Shown one piece after another: positions 1 to 8,587 of a DNA stretch of 64,000 bases (within the stretch, counting starts at the first letter, position 1; every line of letters begins with the position of its first letter). The translations under genes were made by a program, and so were the position numbers. The notes beneath the pieces were generated by a model, which did no database searches, was not told the DNA's origin, and was given only the letters and a program-made list of their open reading frames with translations. The DNA comes from Cryptosporangium aurantiacum (GTDB lineage Bacteria; Actinomycetota; Actinomycetes; Mycobacteriales; Cryptosporangiaceae), in NCBI RefSeq assembly GCF_900143005.1, contig NZ_FRCS01000001.1, forward strand, positions 1,240,001-1,304,000. Direction: 5' to 3'.

Positions 1-286
1 TGCTCTCCGGCGGATCGTCCTGCATCAGCAGGCGTAGCCCGAGGTCGGTGGCCGGTGCGCCGACCGTGCGGCCGCTCAGGCCCCCGGCGATCGCGACCAC
101 CGAGTTCGGCAGCTTGCTCAGGTCGTGCAGGACGACCTCGACGCCGGGTCCGACGGCCTGCGCCAGTGGTTCGACCAGCGGCCGGTACGCGTCCACCACC
201 CGGGCGGCGGCGGCCGCGAACTCCGGCGTGGCCCACGAGTCAGCCGACCGGGGCGTCTCAGCCGGGCCGGGCGCCTCAGCTGACAT
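1..286 (-). CDS. YheO/DauR-like transcriptional regulator, N-terminal part (runs off the window)
   Basis: This gene reads leftward out of the window, so only about 95 N-terminal residues are visible. The translated segment contains a PAS-like stretch, VVLHDLSKLPNSVVAIAGG followed by SGRTVGAPATDLGLRLL (residues about 52-86), which matches the conserved start of the YheO-like PAS domain found in DauR/YheO regulators. These proteins normally carry a C-terminal helix-turn-helix, which lies outside the window. The ATG at 286 overlaps the last 11 bases of the dehydratase-like gene, so the two are probably cotranscribed, as is common for YheO-type regulators sitting beside amino-acid ammonia-lyases. 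The family call is based on remembered motif similarity, and the ligand is unknown. Confidence 0.75.
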   Translation of the reverse strand, partial: MSAEAPGPAETPRSADSWATPEFAAAAARVVDAYRPLVEPLAQAVGPGVEVVLHDLSKLPNSVVAIAGGLSGRTVGAPATDLGLRLLMQDDPPES

Positions 287-1253
287 CGACGCCGAACCGG
301 GAAGCCCAGGCCAGCACGTCCGCCACGGTCGCGTTACCACCGCAGAGCACGAGCCCGAGGCGGCAGTCACCGCCGGCCTGCTCGACGACCCGCCGGGCCG
401 CGGGGAGCAGGCACCCGGCGGCCGGCTCGGTCCAGACCTTCGCGGCTTCGGCGATCTCCAGCGTCCCGCGGACCGCCTCGGCGTCGGTGACCACCAGGAC
501 GTCGTCGACCAGCGCGCGCACGTGCGCGTAGGTCAGCGGCGCGACGGCGGGCGGGGAGAGCGTGGTGACGATCGACGTCGGCACGATCGGTATCGGACCA
601 CCCGCCGCGAGCGCCCGCGCCATCGCGTCCGACCCCGCGGTCTCCACACCCCAGATCCGGACGCCCGGCCGCAGCGCGCGGATCGCCGCGGCGATCCCGC
701 TGATCAGCCCACCGCCACCGATGCTCACCAGGACGTCGGTCAGCGCACCGGCGTCCTGCGCCAGCTCCCGGCCGACGGTGCCCTGACCGGCCACGACGTC
801 CGGATCGTCGAACGGGTGGATCAGCGTCAAACCCTCGGCGCGCAGGCGCCCGCCGAGCGCGAACGCTTCGGTCACGTCGGTGGTGAGCTGGACGGTGGCG
901 CCGTGCCGCTCGGCGAGTTCGACCGCGCGGCGGGGAGCGGAGCGCGGCATCACGATCGTCGCCTTGACGCCGAGTGAATCGGCCATCGCCGCGACCGCGA
1001 TGCCGTGGTTGCCGCCGCTCACCGCGACCACACCCGCGACGCGCTCGGCGTCGTCGAGCAGCCGCAGCTTCGCGGCCGCGCCACGGACCTTGAACGACCC
1101 GGTGCGCTGCAGCAGTTCGAGCTTCGCGGTGACCGGTACCCCGAGCAGTTCGCTCAGGCCGGTGCTCGGCACCGTCGGGGTACGGACGACGTCGCCCTCG
1201 ATGAGGCGCGCCGCAGCCTCGATCGCGGGGAGGTCTACGAGGTTTTCTGTCAC
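276..1253 (-). CDS. PLP-dependent threonine/serine ammonia-lyase-like protein
   Basis: The 325-residue product is a fold-type II pyridoxal-phosphate enzyme. It has the PLP-lysine motif TGSFKVRGA (Lys55), the substrate/cofactor loop SGGNHG (79-84), the tetraglycine phosphate-binding loop GGGG (179-182) and a C-terminal CGGN near residue 307. This set is typical of catabolic threonine dehydratases, serine dehydratases and related eliminases such as hydroxyectoine utilisation B. There is no C-terminal ACT or threonine-dehydratase regulatory domain, so it is a short, catabolic-type enzyme of the usual length for that class. It deaminates a beta-hydroxy amino acid to an oxo acid, presumably in the cytosol. 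The downstream YheO-like gene overlaps it. The exact substrate cannot be fixed from sequence. Confidence 0.85.
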   Translation of the reverse strand: MTENLVDLPAIEAAARLIEGDVVRTPTVPSTGLSELLGVPVTAKLELLQRTGSFKVRGAAAKLRLLDDAERVAGVVAVSGGNHGIAVAAMADSLGVKATIVMPRSAPRRAVELAERHGATVQLTTDVTEAFALGGRLRAEGLTLIHPFDDPDVVAGQGTVGRELAQDAGALTDVLVSIGGGGLISGIAAAIRALRPGVRIWGVETAGSDAMARALAAGGPIPIVPTSIVTTLSPPAVAPLTYAHVRALVDDVLVVTDAEAVRGTLEIAEAAKVWTEPAAGCLLPAARRVVEQAGGDCRLGLVLCGGNATVADVLAWASRFGVDVS

Positions 1254-1298
1254 GTCAACAAACTGTAGATCATCTCCACACAGTGTTGAAGTCCCGGC

Positions 1299-2438
1299 TC
1301 AACGCCGGTGCGCGGCCTTCTCCGCGTACATCCGGGCGTCCGCCTGCGCGGCCAGCGCGTCGACGTCCCAGGGCCCCGGGCCGGACGTGACCGCGACACC
1401 GACGCTGACCCCGATCCGCAGCGGGCCGTCGTCGGTCGGCACCGGCCCGGTGAGCGCGGTGCGGACGCGGTGGGCGGCGGCCTCGGCCGCGTCCCGGTCG
1501 GCTCCCCGCAGCACGATGACGAACTCGTCGCCGCCCGTCCGGACCACGAGGTCGTCCGTCCCGACACACGTGCGCAGGCGGGACGCGACGGTCCGCAGCA
1601 CCGCGTCGCCGGTCGCGTGCCCGTAGGTGTCGTTGACGCCCTTGAACCCGTCCAGGTCGATCCCGAGCAGCGCACCGTTCCCCTGCAGGGCGGCGTCCCG
1701 GCTGTAGAGCAGCGCGCGGTTCGCCAGCCCGGTGAGCGCGTCGTGGGTCGCCTGGTACTGCAGCGCGTCCTGGGCGGCGGCCAGCGCCGCGACCTGCCGG
1801 TCGACGGCGGCGGTCTGGTTGCCGATCGTCCAGGCGACGAAGAAGCCGAGCACGGCAGCGAACACGAACCCGGTGATCGACGCCTCGGCAGCCGGGCCGA
1901 CGCGGGTGTGGTGTTCGGCCGTCGCGGCGAGGATCCCGGAGACCGAGGCGTACCCGGTCACACCGCACATCCACGTGAACACCGCACCCCGGCGACCGAA
2001 CCGGATTCCGGCCACCAGGATCGGCAGGACCACCAGGCAGGCGCCCGCGGCCCGGCTGGTCACCGGCAACACGATGCCCGCGGCGAGGACGGCGCCCACG
2101 CTCAGCCCGATCTGCAGGACGCCGACCTGCTGGTACCGGCGGGTGTTTCCGGCGAACCGCACCGCAAGCACACCCGCGGCGCAGACCGCGAGCGTGAGCG
2201 GCCCGAAAGACGCGACGCTGAGCGGGGCCGCTCGCTCCAGCTCGGGTGGCAGGTACCCCCGAACCGCCCAGCTGATCAAAACCATGACGAGCCCCACGGC
2301 GCCGACGCCGATGCCGGTGATCTCGGTGGACCGGCGTCGCCGCAGCAGCGCCTCGGCGGCGGTCGGCTCCGGCGCGGCGGGACCGATGGCACCGGCGGGG
2401 GAGCGTGCGCGCCCCCGACCGGACCGCCGGAATCGCAT
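1299..2438 (-). CDS. membrane-anchored GGDEF diguanylate cyclase
   Basis: The 379-residue product has an N-terminal membrane region with about six hydrophobic segments (roughly residues 40-210), then a GGDEF domain. The catalytic signature is intact (TGGDEF at 301-306), preceded by the usual GIDLDGFKGVNDTYGHATGD nucleotide-binding region, so synthesis of cyclic-di-GMP is expected at the membrane. The allosteric inhibitory RxxD motif that normally lies five residues before GGDEF is not present (GTDD is found there), so product inhibition through the I-site is unlikely. The ATG at 2438 is chosen because AAAGG lies seven bases upstream; the open frame extends further but the extra residues are arginine/proline-rich and unlike a protein start. 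The signal sensed by the membrane part is unknown. Confidence 0.85.
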   Translation of the reverse strand: MRFRRSGRGRARSPAGAIGPAAPEPTAAEALLRRRRSTEITGIGVGAVGLVMVLISWAVRGYLPPELERAAPLSVASFGPLTLAVCAAGVLAVRFAGNTRRYQQVGVLQIGLSVGAVLAAGIVLPVTSRAAGACLVVLPILVAGIRFGRRGAVFTWMCGVTGYASVSGILAATAEHHTRVGPAAEASITGFVFAAVLGFFVAWTIGNQTAAVDRQVAALAAAQDALQYQATHDALTGLANRALLYSRDAALQGNGALLGIDLDGFKGVNDTYGHATGDAVLRTVASRLRTCVGTDDLVVRTGGDEFVIVLRGADRDAAEAAAHRVRTALTGPVPTDDGPLRIGVSVGVAVTSGPGPWDVDALAAQADARMYAEKAAHRR

Positions 2439-2515
2439 GTCGCTGCCTTTCGTCACCCGTCGCCGAGGCGCACTCCCCTCGTCTCGTCGGCAGGCGACGG
2501 CCGGATCTGACCGGA

Positions 2516-3229
2516 TCAGGCCGCGGTCGCCTCGCCCAGGTACCGGTGGAGCAGTTCCTCGCCCGCCGCGTCCGCCGGGCCCGACCAGGACGTCCGGCCG
2601 CGCTGCAGGATCAGGCACTGGTCGGCGAAGTCCAGCGCCCGCCCGGCGAACTGCTCGATGAGCAGCACCGACACCCCGGCCGACCGGGCACGTCCCAGGC
2701 TCTCGAAGATCAGGTCGACGAGCTTCGGGGCCAGGCCGAGCGACATCTCGTCGGCGATCACCAGCTTCGGCTCGATCATCAGCGCGCGGGCGAGCGAGAG
2801 CATCTGCTGCTCGCCGCCGGACAGCGTCCCGGCGAGCTGCCGACGCCGCTCGCCGAGGACCGGGAACAGCGTGAACGCGCGGTCCAGCCCCTCCGCGCGG
2901 CGTCCCTTGTCGACCGCCAGCCCCATCCGGAGGTTCTCCAGCACGGTGAGGCCGGGGAACACCCCGCGGCCCTCGGGCAGGTGGACCAGGCCGGCCCGCC
3001 GCACCTTCGCGGGGGACAGCTTGGTGAGGTCGCGGTCGCCGAAGCGGACCGTGCCCCCGGCCTTCGGCACCAGGCCGGACAGCGCGCGGGCCAGCGTGCT
3101 CTTGCCCGCGCCGTTGGGCCCGAGCACGGCCAGCGCGCTGTTCGGCGGGATCTCGAACGAGACCTCGGCCAGCGCCTGCGCGGCGCCGTACCGCACCGAG
3201 AGGTCACTGACCTGCAGGGTTTCGCTCAT
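2516..3229 (-). CDS. livF: ABC transporter ATP-binding protein, LivF type
   Basis: The 237-residue product is one of the two ATPases of a branched-chain-amino-acid-type (HAAT) importer. It shows Walker A GPNGAGKS (37-44), the ABC signature LSGGE (136-140), Walker B VIADE (157-161) and the LivF-typical short length. It should form a cytoplasmic heterodimer with the LivG product and drive the fused membrane subunit. The ATG at 3229 overlaps the TGA of livG (ATGA), so translation is coupled. Despite the name, HAAT importers in soil actinobacteria also carry aromatic acids, amides and urea. Given the catabolic genes downstream, a substrate other than an amino acid is plausible, but the sequence does not show it. 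Confidence 0.93.
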   Translation of the reverse strand: MSETLQVSDLSVRYGAAQALAEVSFEIPPNSALAVLGPNGAGKSTLARALSGLVPKAGGTVRFGDRDLTKLSPAKVRRAGLVHLPEGRGVFPGLTVLENLRMGLAVDKGRRAEGLDRAFTLFPVLGERRRQLAGTLSGGEQQMLSLARALMIEPKLVIADEMSLGLAPKLVDLIFESLGRARSAGVSVLLIEQFAGRALDFADQCLILQRGRTSWSGPADAAGEELLHRYLGEATAA

Positions 3230-4035
3230 GCCTGCTCCTGTTCGTCGTCGAGCGCCGTACCGAGATAAGCCGCGCGCACCGCCGGGTCGTCCCGGATCTC
3301 GGCCGGGGTGCCCGCGGCGATCAGCACACCGAAGTCCAGGACGTGCACCCGGTCGCACATCCCGAGGACCAGCGGCACGTCGTGCTCGACCAGCAGCAAT
3401 GAGACGCCGTGGTCGGCGACCAGCTCCCGCAGCGTGGTCGCGAGCTCCTCGGTCTCCCGCACGTCCAGGCCGGAGGACGGCTCGTCGAGCAGCAGCACAC
3501 GCGGGTCGACGGCGAGCGCGCGAGCCACCTCGACCAGCCGGCTGGTGCCGAGCGGCAGCCCGGCCGCGGGCGCGTGCTGCACGCTCCCGAGGTGCAGCGC
3601 GTCGACGAGCGCGTCGACCCGTTCGGTCTCGGCCGCCGGCGGGCGGCGGAAACCGCCGCCGGTGAGGAGGTCGGTCCAGAGGCGGCTCTTGCTGTGCCGC
3701 ATCCGGTAACCGAGGACGATGTGCTCCCGGACGGTGAGCGTGGAGAACAGCTCCGGGTGCTGGAACGTCCTGGCCAGGCCGCGGCGGGCGCGGGCCTGGG
3801 GCGTCGCGGCTGTCACGTCCTCGTCGTCCATCAGCACGGTGCCTGCGGTGGGCTTGAGCAGCCCGGACAGGACGCCGAACAGCGTGCTTTTCCCGGCGCC
3901 GTTCGGCCCGACCAGCCCGACGATCGACTGCGCCGGTACCTCGACGTCCACCTCACTGAGGGCGACCAGCCCACCGAAACGAACCGTGACGCCGCGCGCC
4001 GCCAGGCGGGGCGGTGCCTCTACTGCAGTGGTCAT
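3226..4035 (-). CDS. livG: ABC transporter ATP-binding protein, LivG type
   Basis: The 269-residue product is the second ATPase of the importer. It contains Walker A GPNGAGKS (43-50), Walker B LLLDEPSSGLD and the C-terminal LivG-type extension ending in a region on AAYLGTALDDE. Its signature motif is LPLGTSRL rather than LSGGQ, a variation usual for LivG proteins. The ATG at 4035 overlaps the stop codon of the fused permease gene (ATGA) and its own stop overlaps livF, giving a tightly coupled three-gene operon. The function is nucleotide-driven import together with LivF at the inner face of the membrane. Confidence 0.93.
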   Translation of the reverse strand: MTTAVEAPPRLAARGVTVRFGGLVALSEVDVEVPAQSIVGLVGPNGAGKSTLFGVLSGLLKPTAGTVLMDDEDVTAATPQARARRGLARTFQHPELFSTLTVREHIVLGYRMRHSKSRLWTDLLTGGGFRRPPAAETERVDALVDALHLGSVQHAPAAGLPLGTSRLVEVARALAVDPRVLLLDEPSSGLDVRETEELATTLRELVADHGVSLLLVEHDVPLVLGMCDRVHVLDFGVLIAAGTPAEIRDDPAVRAAYLGTALDDEQEQA

Positions 4036-5990
4036 GCTCGCTCCTCTGCCTTGGCGTACGCCATCACCGGGGTCCGGCCGGTGCGAAACCGGGCCACCAG
4101 CCGGGCGATCGCGGCGCCGTTCTGGGCGACCGCGCCCTCCGGGTGGTTGGCCAGCGCGATCGCACCGAGACCGAACAGGATGACCGGGACCCCGGCCAGG
4201 TCGGACGGCAGGTACGTCGAGAACAGGCCGGGCATCAGGTAGAACAGCAGCCCGGCGGCGAGCGCGGCCATGATCGATCGCGAGCCGAGCGTCACCAGGA
4301 CCGCGAGCCAGACCAGGCCCAGGAACGGGGCGAACGAGTCGGGCAGCGACGACTGGAAGTTCATCGCGAGGAACCCGCCACCCACCGCGGCGACGAACGA
4401 CGCCACGCCGGAGACCAGCACCTTCGCCTGGACGACGCTGATGCCGAGCGTCCGGGAGCCGTTCTCGCTCCACCGCACCGCGCTCATCGCGAGGCCCGCC
4501 GTCGACCGCCGAAGGTTGAGCACGACGAGGCCGAGGAGGAGGAACGCGCCGAGCGTCAGCAGCGCGAACGTCTGGTTGTCCACCGCCCACGACGGGCGGG
4601 GCATCGGCTGGCCCGACCCGAAGTTGTAGAACCGGTCCCTGGTGAAGACCAGCGTCTGGACCAGCAGGCCGAACGCCAGCGTCACCAGCGCCACGTACAG
4701 GTTGCCCAGCCGGATCGTCAGCACGCCGAGAATGACGCCGAGCGGAACCACGACGATCGCGGCGGCGACGACCGCGAGCAGCGGCGGCCAGCCCTGGTAG
4801 GTCGTCAGCTCGGCGGAGAGCACGGCGCCCAGCCCGGCGAACGTGATCTGACAGAGCCAGACCATGCCGCCCTCGCCGGTCACCAGCGTGTAGGAGAGCA
4901 GCGCGATCGCCAGCGCGATGCCCGCTGCGGCCAGGCCCGCCCAGTACTCGCTCAGCGTCAGCGGCAGCGCGGCCACGATCGCGACGAACACGACCGTCGG
5001 GATCAGGCCGGGACCGAACCGGCTCAGCCGTGACTTCCCGGCCGTGACCGGTGCCGCCGGGGTCTCGTCCTGGACGCTGATCGCGCGGTCGAGCGCGCCA
5101 CCGGCGGTGGTGTCGCCCGCCTGCCCACGGGCGGCGTAGTACAGCAGGAACACCAGCATGAACGCGAACGGGACGCTGGGTACGACCGCGGCGGTGAACG
5201 GGCTCTCCGGGTCCAAGTACTTCTGGATCACGGTCGTCACCAGACCCATGAGCAGCGCGACGCTGACCGCGATCGGGAGGCTGCGCAGGCGGGCGGCGAC
5301 GACCGCGGCGAACGCCGCGGACATGAGCACGGTCATGCCCTCCGCGGAGAGACCGGCGGTCGGGGCGATCAGGATGCCCGCCAGGCCGGCGAGCGTCGCG
5401 CTCGCGGCCCAGACGCCGAGCGAGACCTGGCCGGGGCTGGTGCCGGAGAGGCCGGTGAGCGCCTCCGAGTCGACCAGCGCGCGCACCTTCAGCCCGACGT
5501 CGGTGAAGCGCAGTACGCCGACGCCGATCAGCAGGACCACGGCGAGGCCGAGGTAGGCCACCAGCTGATCGGCGTTGAGCACGGCGCCGAACGGGTGCCA
5601 CGTCGCGAGTGGACGAGGTGCCAAGCCCGGGGCGGTGACGCTCGTGAGGTGCCCCATGATCAGCTCCACCAGCGGCGGGAGCGCGACCGACAGGCCCATC
5701 GTCGCCATCAGCTTCACCAGCATCGAACGCTGGCGGAGATGCCGGAAGAGGAGCCAGTACAGGGCCGCACCGAAGATCGGTGCGAACACCAGGAGCGCGA
5801 CGACGGCCGAGGGGAGGATCGGCCAGCCGGCTTCGGTGTTGAGCGCGTAGTACACCCGCGCGACGGTGAAGGCCATCGCGGCGAACGCGAGGCTGAAGAT
5901 GCCGGACGCCACGTAGGTGACCACGAGCGAGCCGGCCGCGATGGCGTAGATGGAGCCGAGGGCCAGCCCGGCGAGGACATAGGAGAGCAC
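4032..5990 (-). CDS. fused LivH-LivM permease of a HAAT-type ABC importer
   Basis: A single reading frame of about 652 residues carries both membrane subunits. The N-terminal half resembles LivH (LAGLALGSIYAIAAG at the start, then about eight hydrophobic helices). A hydrophilic linker around residue 310 follows, and the C-terminal half resembles LivM (GNLYVALVTLAFGLL and the EAA-like SENGSRTLGIS cytoplasmic loop). Most family members have these as two genes. I chose GTG at 5990 because GGAGG lies four bases upstream and the protein then begins MLSYVLAGLA, as LivH proteins do. Upstream in-frame ATG codons at 6053 and 6104 would add a non-conserved tail. The binding protein is encoded divergently at 6253. 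Confidence 0.88.
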   Translation of the reverse strand: MLSYVLAGLALGSIYAIAAGSLVVTYVASGIFSLAFAAMAFTVARVYYALNTEAGWPILPSAVVALLVFAPIFGAALYWLLFRHLRQRSMLVKLMATMGLSVALPPLVELIMGHLTSVTAPGLAPRPLATWHPFGAVLNADQLVAYLGLAVVLLIGVGVLRFTDVGLKVRALVDSEALTGLSGTSPGQVSLGVWAASATLAGLAGILIAPTAGLSAEGMTVLMSAAFAAVVAARLRSLPIAVSVALLMGLVTTVIQKYLDPESPFTAAVVPSVPFAFMLVFLLYYAARGQAGDTTAGGALDRAISVQDETPAAPVTAGKSRLSRFGPGLIPTVVFVAIVAALPLTLSEYWAGLAAAGIALAIALLSYTLVTGEGGMVWLCQITFAGLGAVLSAELTTYQGWPPLLAVVAAAIVVVPLGVILGVLTIRLGNLYVALVTLAFGLLVQTLVFTRDRFYNFGSGQPMPRPSWAVDNQTFALLTLGAFLLLGLVVLNLRRSTAGLAMSAVRWSENGSRTLGISVVQAKVLVSGVASFVAAVGGGFLAMNFQSSLPDSFAPFLGLVWLAVLVTLGSRSIMAALAAGLLFYLMPGLFSTYLPSDLAGVPVILFGLGAIALANHPEGAVAQNGAAIARLVARFRTGRTPVMAYAKAEERA

Positions 5991-6101
5991 GGAGCCTCCA
6001 AGCACATGGGACGGGAGCACTGCGTCGTGCGGGCTCCCACGCAGCGGATCCATCACAGAGTGCTGCAGCAATGTGATGTGCGTCAACGCTTGTAAATTTT
6101 T

Positions 6102-6120
6102 CAATCCTTAGAAATGATTG
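6102..6120. promoter_or_regulatory. inverted repeat CAATC-N9-GATTG in the importer/binding-protein intergenic region
   Basis: The divergent region between the permease gene and the binding-protein gene contains the perfect inverted repeat CAATC-N9-GATTG. Read as AATCCTTAGAAATGATTGC (6103-6121), it is nearly the same as AATCCTTGCAATGATTGC at 15833-15850, just upstream of the Rieske oxygenase gene at 15895. The resemblance suggests one regulator controls substrate uptake and the oxygenase. The rest of 5991-6252 is unusually A+T-rich for this window (TTGTAAATTTTTC at 6090-6102) and probably holds both divergent promoters. No clear -35/-10 pair stands out. Confidence 0.5.
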
Positions 6121-6252
6121 CGGCCCCCATGCGTCCCGTAGCAGACGTGCGGGAAGGCGCTAAGGCCTCCGAGGCGGGCGTTATCGACCGCAGTGTCTGT
6201 GGTCGGCAAAATTTCGACGTTTCCACAAATGTCAGAGAGGACGAGGTGGAGC

Positions 6253-7467
6253 ATGCGCGGAAGAGGCATCGCCGCGATCGGAGCAGCCTGCGCGGTTGCG
6301 CTCGTGGTCGCGGCGTGCGGTGACGGTGGCGGCAGCAGCACCCCCGGCGACACCGTCAAAGTAGGCATTCTGACGTCGCTGAGCGGCCCGAACAGCGCGG
6401 CGTTCAAGGGCACGGTGTCGGGCGCGGAGGCCCGGCTCGCCGCGTACGAGGAGGACGGCGGCAAGTGCGCTGACAAGAAGTTCGAGACCGTCAAGGCCGA
6501 CGACCAGTCCAACGCGCAGGGTGCGCTGACCGCGTCGCAAAAGCTCATCCAGCAGGACAAGGTCTACACCGTGCTCGCGGTGAGCTCGTTCTTCTACGGC
6601 GCGACCCCGTACCTGACCACGGCCGCCAAGGGCACGCCGATCATCGGCGGTGGCTTCGACGGTGCCAAGGAATGGCAGAACACGAAGAACAACCTGTTCC
6701 CGGCCATCCCGGTGCCGAACTACTCGAAGACCTACACGACGGCCGGCGACTACCTGAAGAGCGTCGGCGGGACCAAGGTCGCGGGCGTGGCCTACGAGAG
6801 CCCGAGCTCCCAGCAGGGCCTCGAGGCGTCGCTGCGGTCGGCCGAGCAGGCGGGCCTCAAGCGCGGCTACGTCAACACCACGGTGCCGTTCGGCAGCACC
6901 GACGTCGGCGCGATCGTGCTCGGCATCATCCAGTCGAAGTCCGACGTCGTGCAGTTCGGCATCAACCCGGACACGTCGTTCGCGATCGTGGCCGGGCTCA
7001 AGCAGGCCGGCTACACGCCGAAGGCCGTCGTTTCGGCCACCGGTTACGGCAACGACCTGCTGGAATCCGCTCCGGCGGTGCAGGCGGGCCAGGGTGTGAC
7101 GTTCACGACCGGGTGGGCTCCGAACGAGCTGAAGAACGAGGGCACCGAGCGGATGTCCAAGGCGCTGAAGGACCACGCCGGGTCGAAGTCCGGCATCCCC
7201 GGCTTCGCGCAGACCATGGGCTGGATGACCGCGGACATCTTCCTGCACGGCCTCGAGGTCGCGGGCTGCGACGCCGATCAGGCGAAGTTCATCTCCGACC
7301 TCCGGGCCGACAAGACCTGGGACGCCGATGGGCTCTACCCGTCGCCGCGCGACTTCACCACGATCGAAGCCGACGAGCAGTGCCAGTACTTCCTGAAGCT
7401 CGAGGGCAGCGCCTTTGTGCCCGAGCCGAAGGCCTCGCCGCTCTGCGGCAAGGTCGTCTCTGGTTGA
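6253..7467 (+). CDS. HAAT-type substrate-binding lipoprotein of the ABC importer
   Basis: The 404-residue product has a lipoprotein signal peptide: basic MRGRG, a hydrophobic core and a lipobox ending at Cys22 (VVAAC). It is followed by a Gly/Ser-rich tether and a periplasmic-binding-protein type I fold starting TVKVGILTSLSGPNSA, typical of Leu/Ile/Val-type receptors (Peripla_BP_6). It is therefore anchored to the outer face of the membrane and delivers a small organic ligand to the LivFGHM transporter encoded divergently. The ATG at 6253 is chosen because GAGGTGGAG lies just upstream and the signal peptide starts there; in-frame starts at 6193 and 6229 would put a charged tail before the signal peptide. 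The ligand is unknown. Confidence 0.9.
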   Translation: MRGRGIAAIGAACAVALVVAACGDGGGSSTPGDTVKVGILTSLSGPNSAAFKGTVSGAEARLAAYEEDGGKCADKKFETVKADDQSNAQGALTASQKLIQQDKVYTVLAVSSFFYGATPYLTTAAKGTPIIGGGFDGAKEWQNTKNNLFPAIPVPNYSKTYTTAGDYLKSVGGTKVAGVAYESPSSQQGLEASLRSAEQAGLKRGYVNTTVPFGSTDVGAIVLGIIQSKSDVVQFGINPDTSFAIVAGLKQAGYTPKAVVSATGYGNDLLESAPAVQAGQGVTFTTGWAPNELKNEGTERMSKALKDHAGSKSGIPGFAQTMGWMTADIFLHGLEVAGCDADQAKFISDLRADKTWDADGLYPSPRDFTTIEADEQCQYFLKLEGSAFVPEPKASPLCGKVVSG

Positions 7468-7474
7468 GCCGACC

Positions 7475-7507
7475 AGGGTGCGGCCTTCGCGGCGAGGGCC
7501 GCACCCT
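7475..7507 (+). terminator. rho-independent-like hairpin after the binding-protein gene
   Basis: An 11-bp perfect stem, AGGGTGCGGCC (7475-7485) with GGCCGCACCCT (7497-7507), encloses an 11-base loop eight bases after the stop codon. There is no long T-tract, which is usual for high-GC actinobacterial terminators. It separates the binding-protein transcript from the dehydrogenase operon. Confidence 0.7.
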
Positions 7508-7538
7508 TGCGGCTTGTCCGAAGCCGTTGCTAGCGTGA

Positions 7539-7561
7539 CCGGAACAAATGTTAGGTTCCGG
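7539..7561. promoter_or_regulatory. operator site A: CCGGAAC-N9-GTTCCGG
   Basis: A perfect 7-bp inverted repeat with a 9-base spacer lies 28 bases before the TTG start of the dehydrogenase operon. Its 18-bp core GGAACAAATGTTAGGTTC (7541-7558) recurs exactly, on the other strand, at 27152-27169, and with two mismatches at 29005-29022. An exact 18-mer recurring in promoters 20 kb apart is very unlikely by chance, so it is read as a shared operator, most likely for a TetR-type dimer. Its position close to the translation start suggests repression. Confidence 0.8.
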
Positions 7562-7588
7562 CCATCCGTACTCGAAGAGGAGTGCAGA

Positions 7589-8587
7589 TTGACGTCGACT
7601 ACGGAAGTACCGATCGATACCGAACTGGCCCGGCGCCTGTACTCCACGATGACGCTGGCGCAGGCCGTCGACGCCCGGTTGCGCAAGGGCATCGGGCGGG
7701 GCGAGTTCTTCGCAGTGATCTGGCCGTCTCGCGGGCAGGAGGCGGTCGCCGCCGGGGTCGGTGCGGCGCTGCGCCGTGACGACCGGCTGGTCACGACCTA
7801 CCGCGGCATCCACGACCTGGTGGGCAAGGGCGTGCCGCTCACCGAGATCCTCGGGGAGATCCTCGGCAAGAGCATCGGCGCGTCCAAGGGCAAGGGCGGG
7901 ACGATGCACATCACCGCGCCCGAGCAGGGCGTCGCGCTGACCACCGGCATCGTCGGCGCCGGCGTACCGGTTGCCGTGGGGCTGGCGCTGGCCGCGAAGC
8001 AGCAGGGCAGCGACCGGGTCGCGGTGGTCAACTTCGGCGACGGCGCGACGAACACCGGCTCGTTCCACGAGGGCATGAACCTCGCCTCGACCTGGCAGCT
8101 GCCGGTCGTCTTCGTCTGCCAGAACAACCTCTGGGCGGAGATGACGCCGGTCGGCGAGACGATGAACATCGACCAGGTCGTCGACCGGCGCCTGGCGTAC
8201 GCGATGGCCGGTGAGCGCGTCGACGGCAACGACCCCGAGGCCGTGCACCGCGCGGTCACCGCGGCGGTCGAGCGCGCCCGCACCGGCGGCGGACCGACGT
8301 TCATCGAGGCGGTCACGTTCCGCTTCGAGGGCCACTACTTCGGCGACCAGCAGAAGTACATGCCTACCGACGAACTGCAGGCGGCCAAGGACGCGGACCC
8401 GATCCCGCGCTACCGGCAGCGGTTGATCGACGCCGGGTTGCTGTCGGACAGCGACCTCACCGCGATCGAGCAGGACGCCACCGCGCAGGTCGACGCCGCG
8501 CTCGCCGAGGTCCTCGCGGCGCAGGCCCCCGACCTGGCCGAACTCGACCAGGACGTCTTCGTGAACATGGAGGGCATCCCCTCGTGA
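7589..8587 (+). CDS. thiamine-diphosphate dehydrogenase E1 alpha subunit (acetoin/pyruvate dehydrogenase type)
   Basis: The 332-residue product is the alpha subunit of a heterotetrameric 2-oxoacid or acetoin dehydrogenase E1. It has the ThDP-binding motif GDG (150-152) through NN (179-180), the YRGIHDLVGKG region and the GGTMHITAP segment that resembles AcoA and PdhA. E1 decarboxylates or cleaves its substrate and transfers the acyl group to a lipoyl domain. The start is the TTG at 7589, which has GAGGAG six bases upstream and gives a protein of normal length; no in-frame ATG fits. The stop overlaps the GTG of the beta gene. The substrate could be acetoin, pyruvate or another short 2-oxoacid produced by ring cleavage; sequence alone does not decide. 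Confidence 0.9.
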   Translation: MTSTTEVPIDTELARRLYSTMTLAQAVDARLRKGIGRGEFFAVIWPSRGQEAVAAGVGAALRRDDRLVTTYRGIHDLVGKGVPLTEILGEILGKSIGASKGKGGTMHITAPEQGVALTTGIVGAGVPVAVGLALAAKQQGSDRVAVVNFGDGATNTGSFHEGMNLASTWQLPVVFVCQNNLWAEMTPVGETMNIDQVVDRRLAYAMAGERVDGNDPEAVHRAVTAAVERARTGGGPTFIEAVTFRFEGHYFGDQQKYMPTDELQAAKDADPIPRYRQRLIDAGLLSDSDLTAIEQDATAQVDAALAEVLAAQAPDLAELDQDVFVNMEGIPS

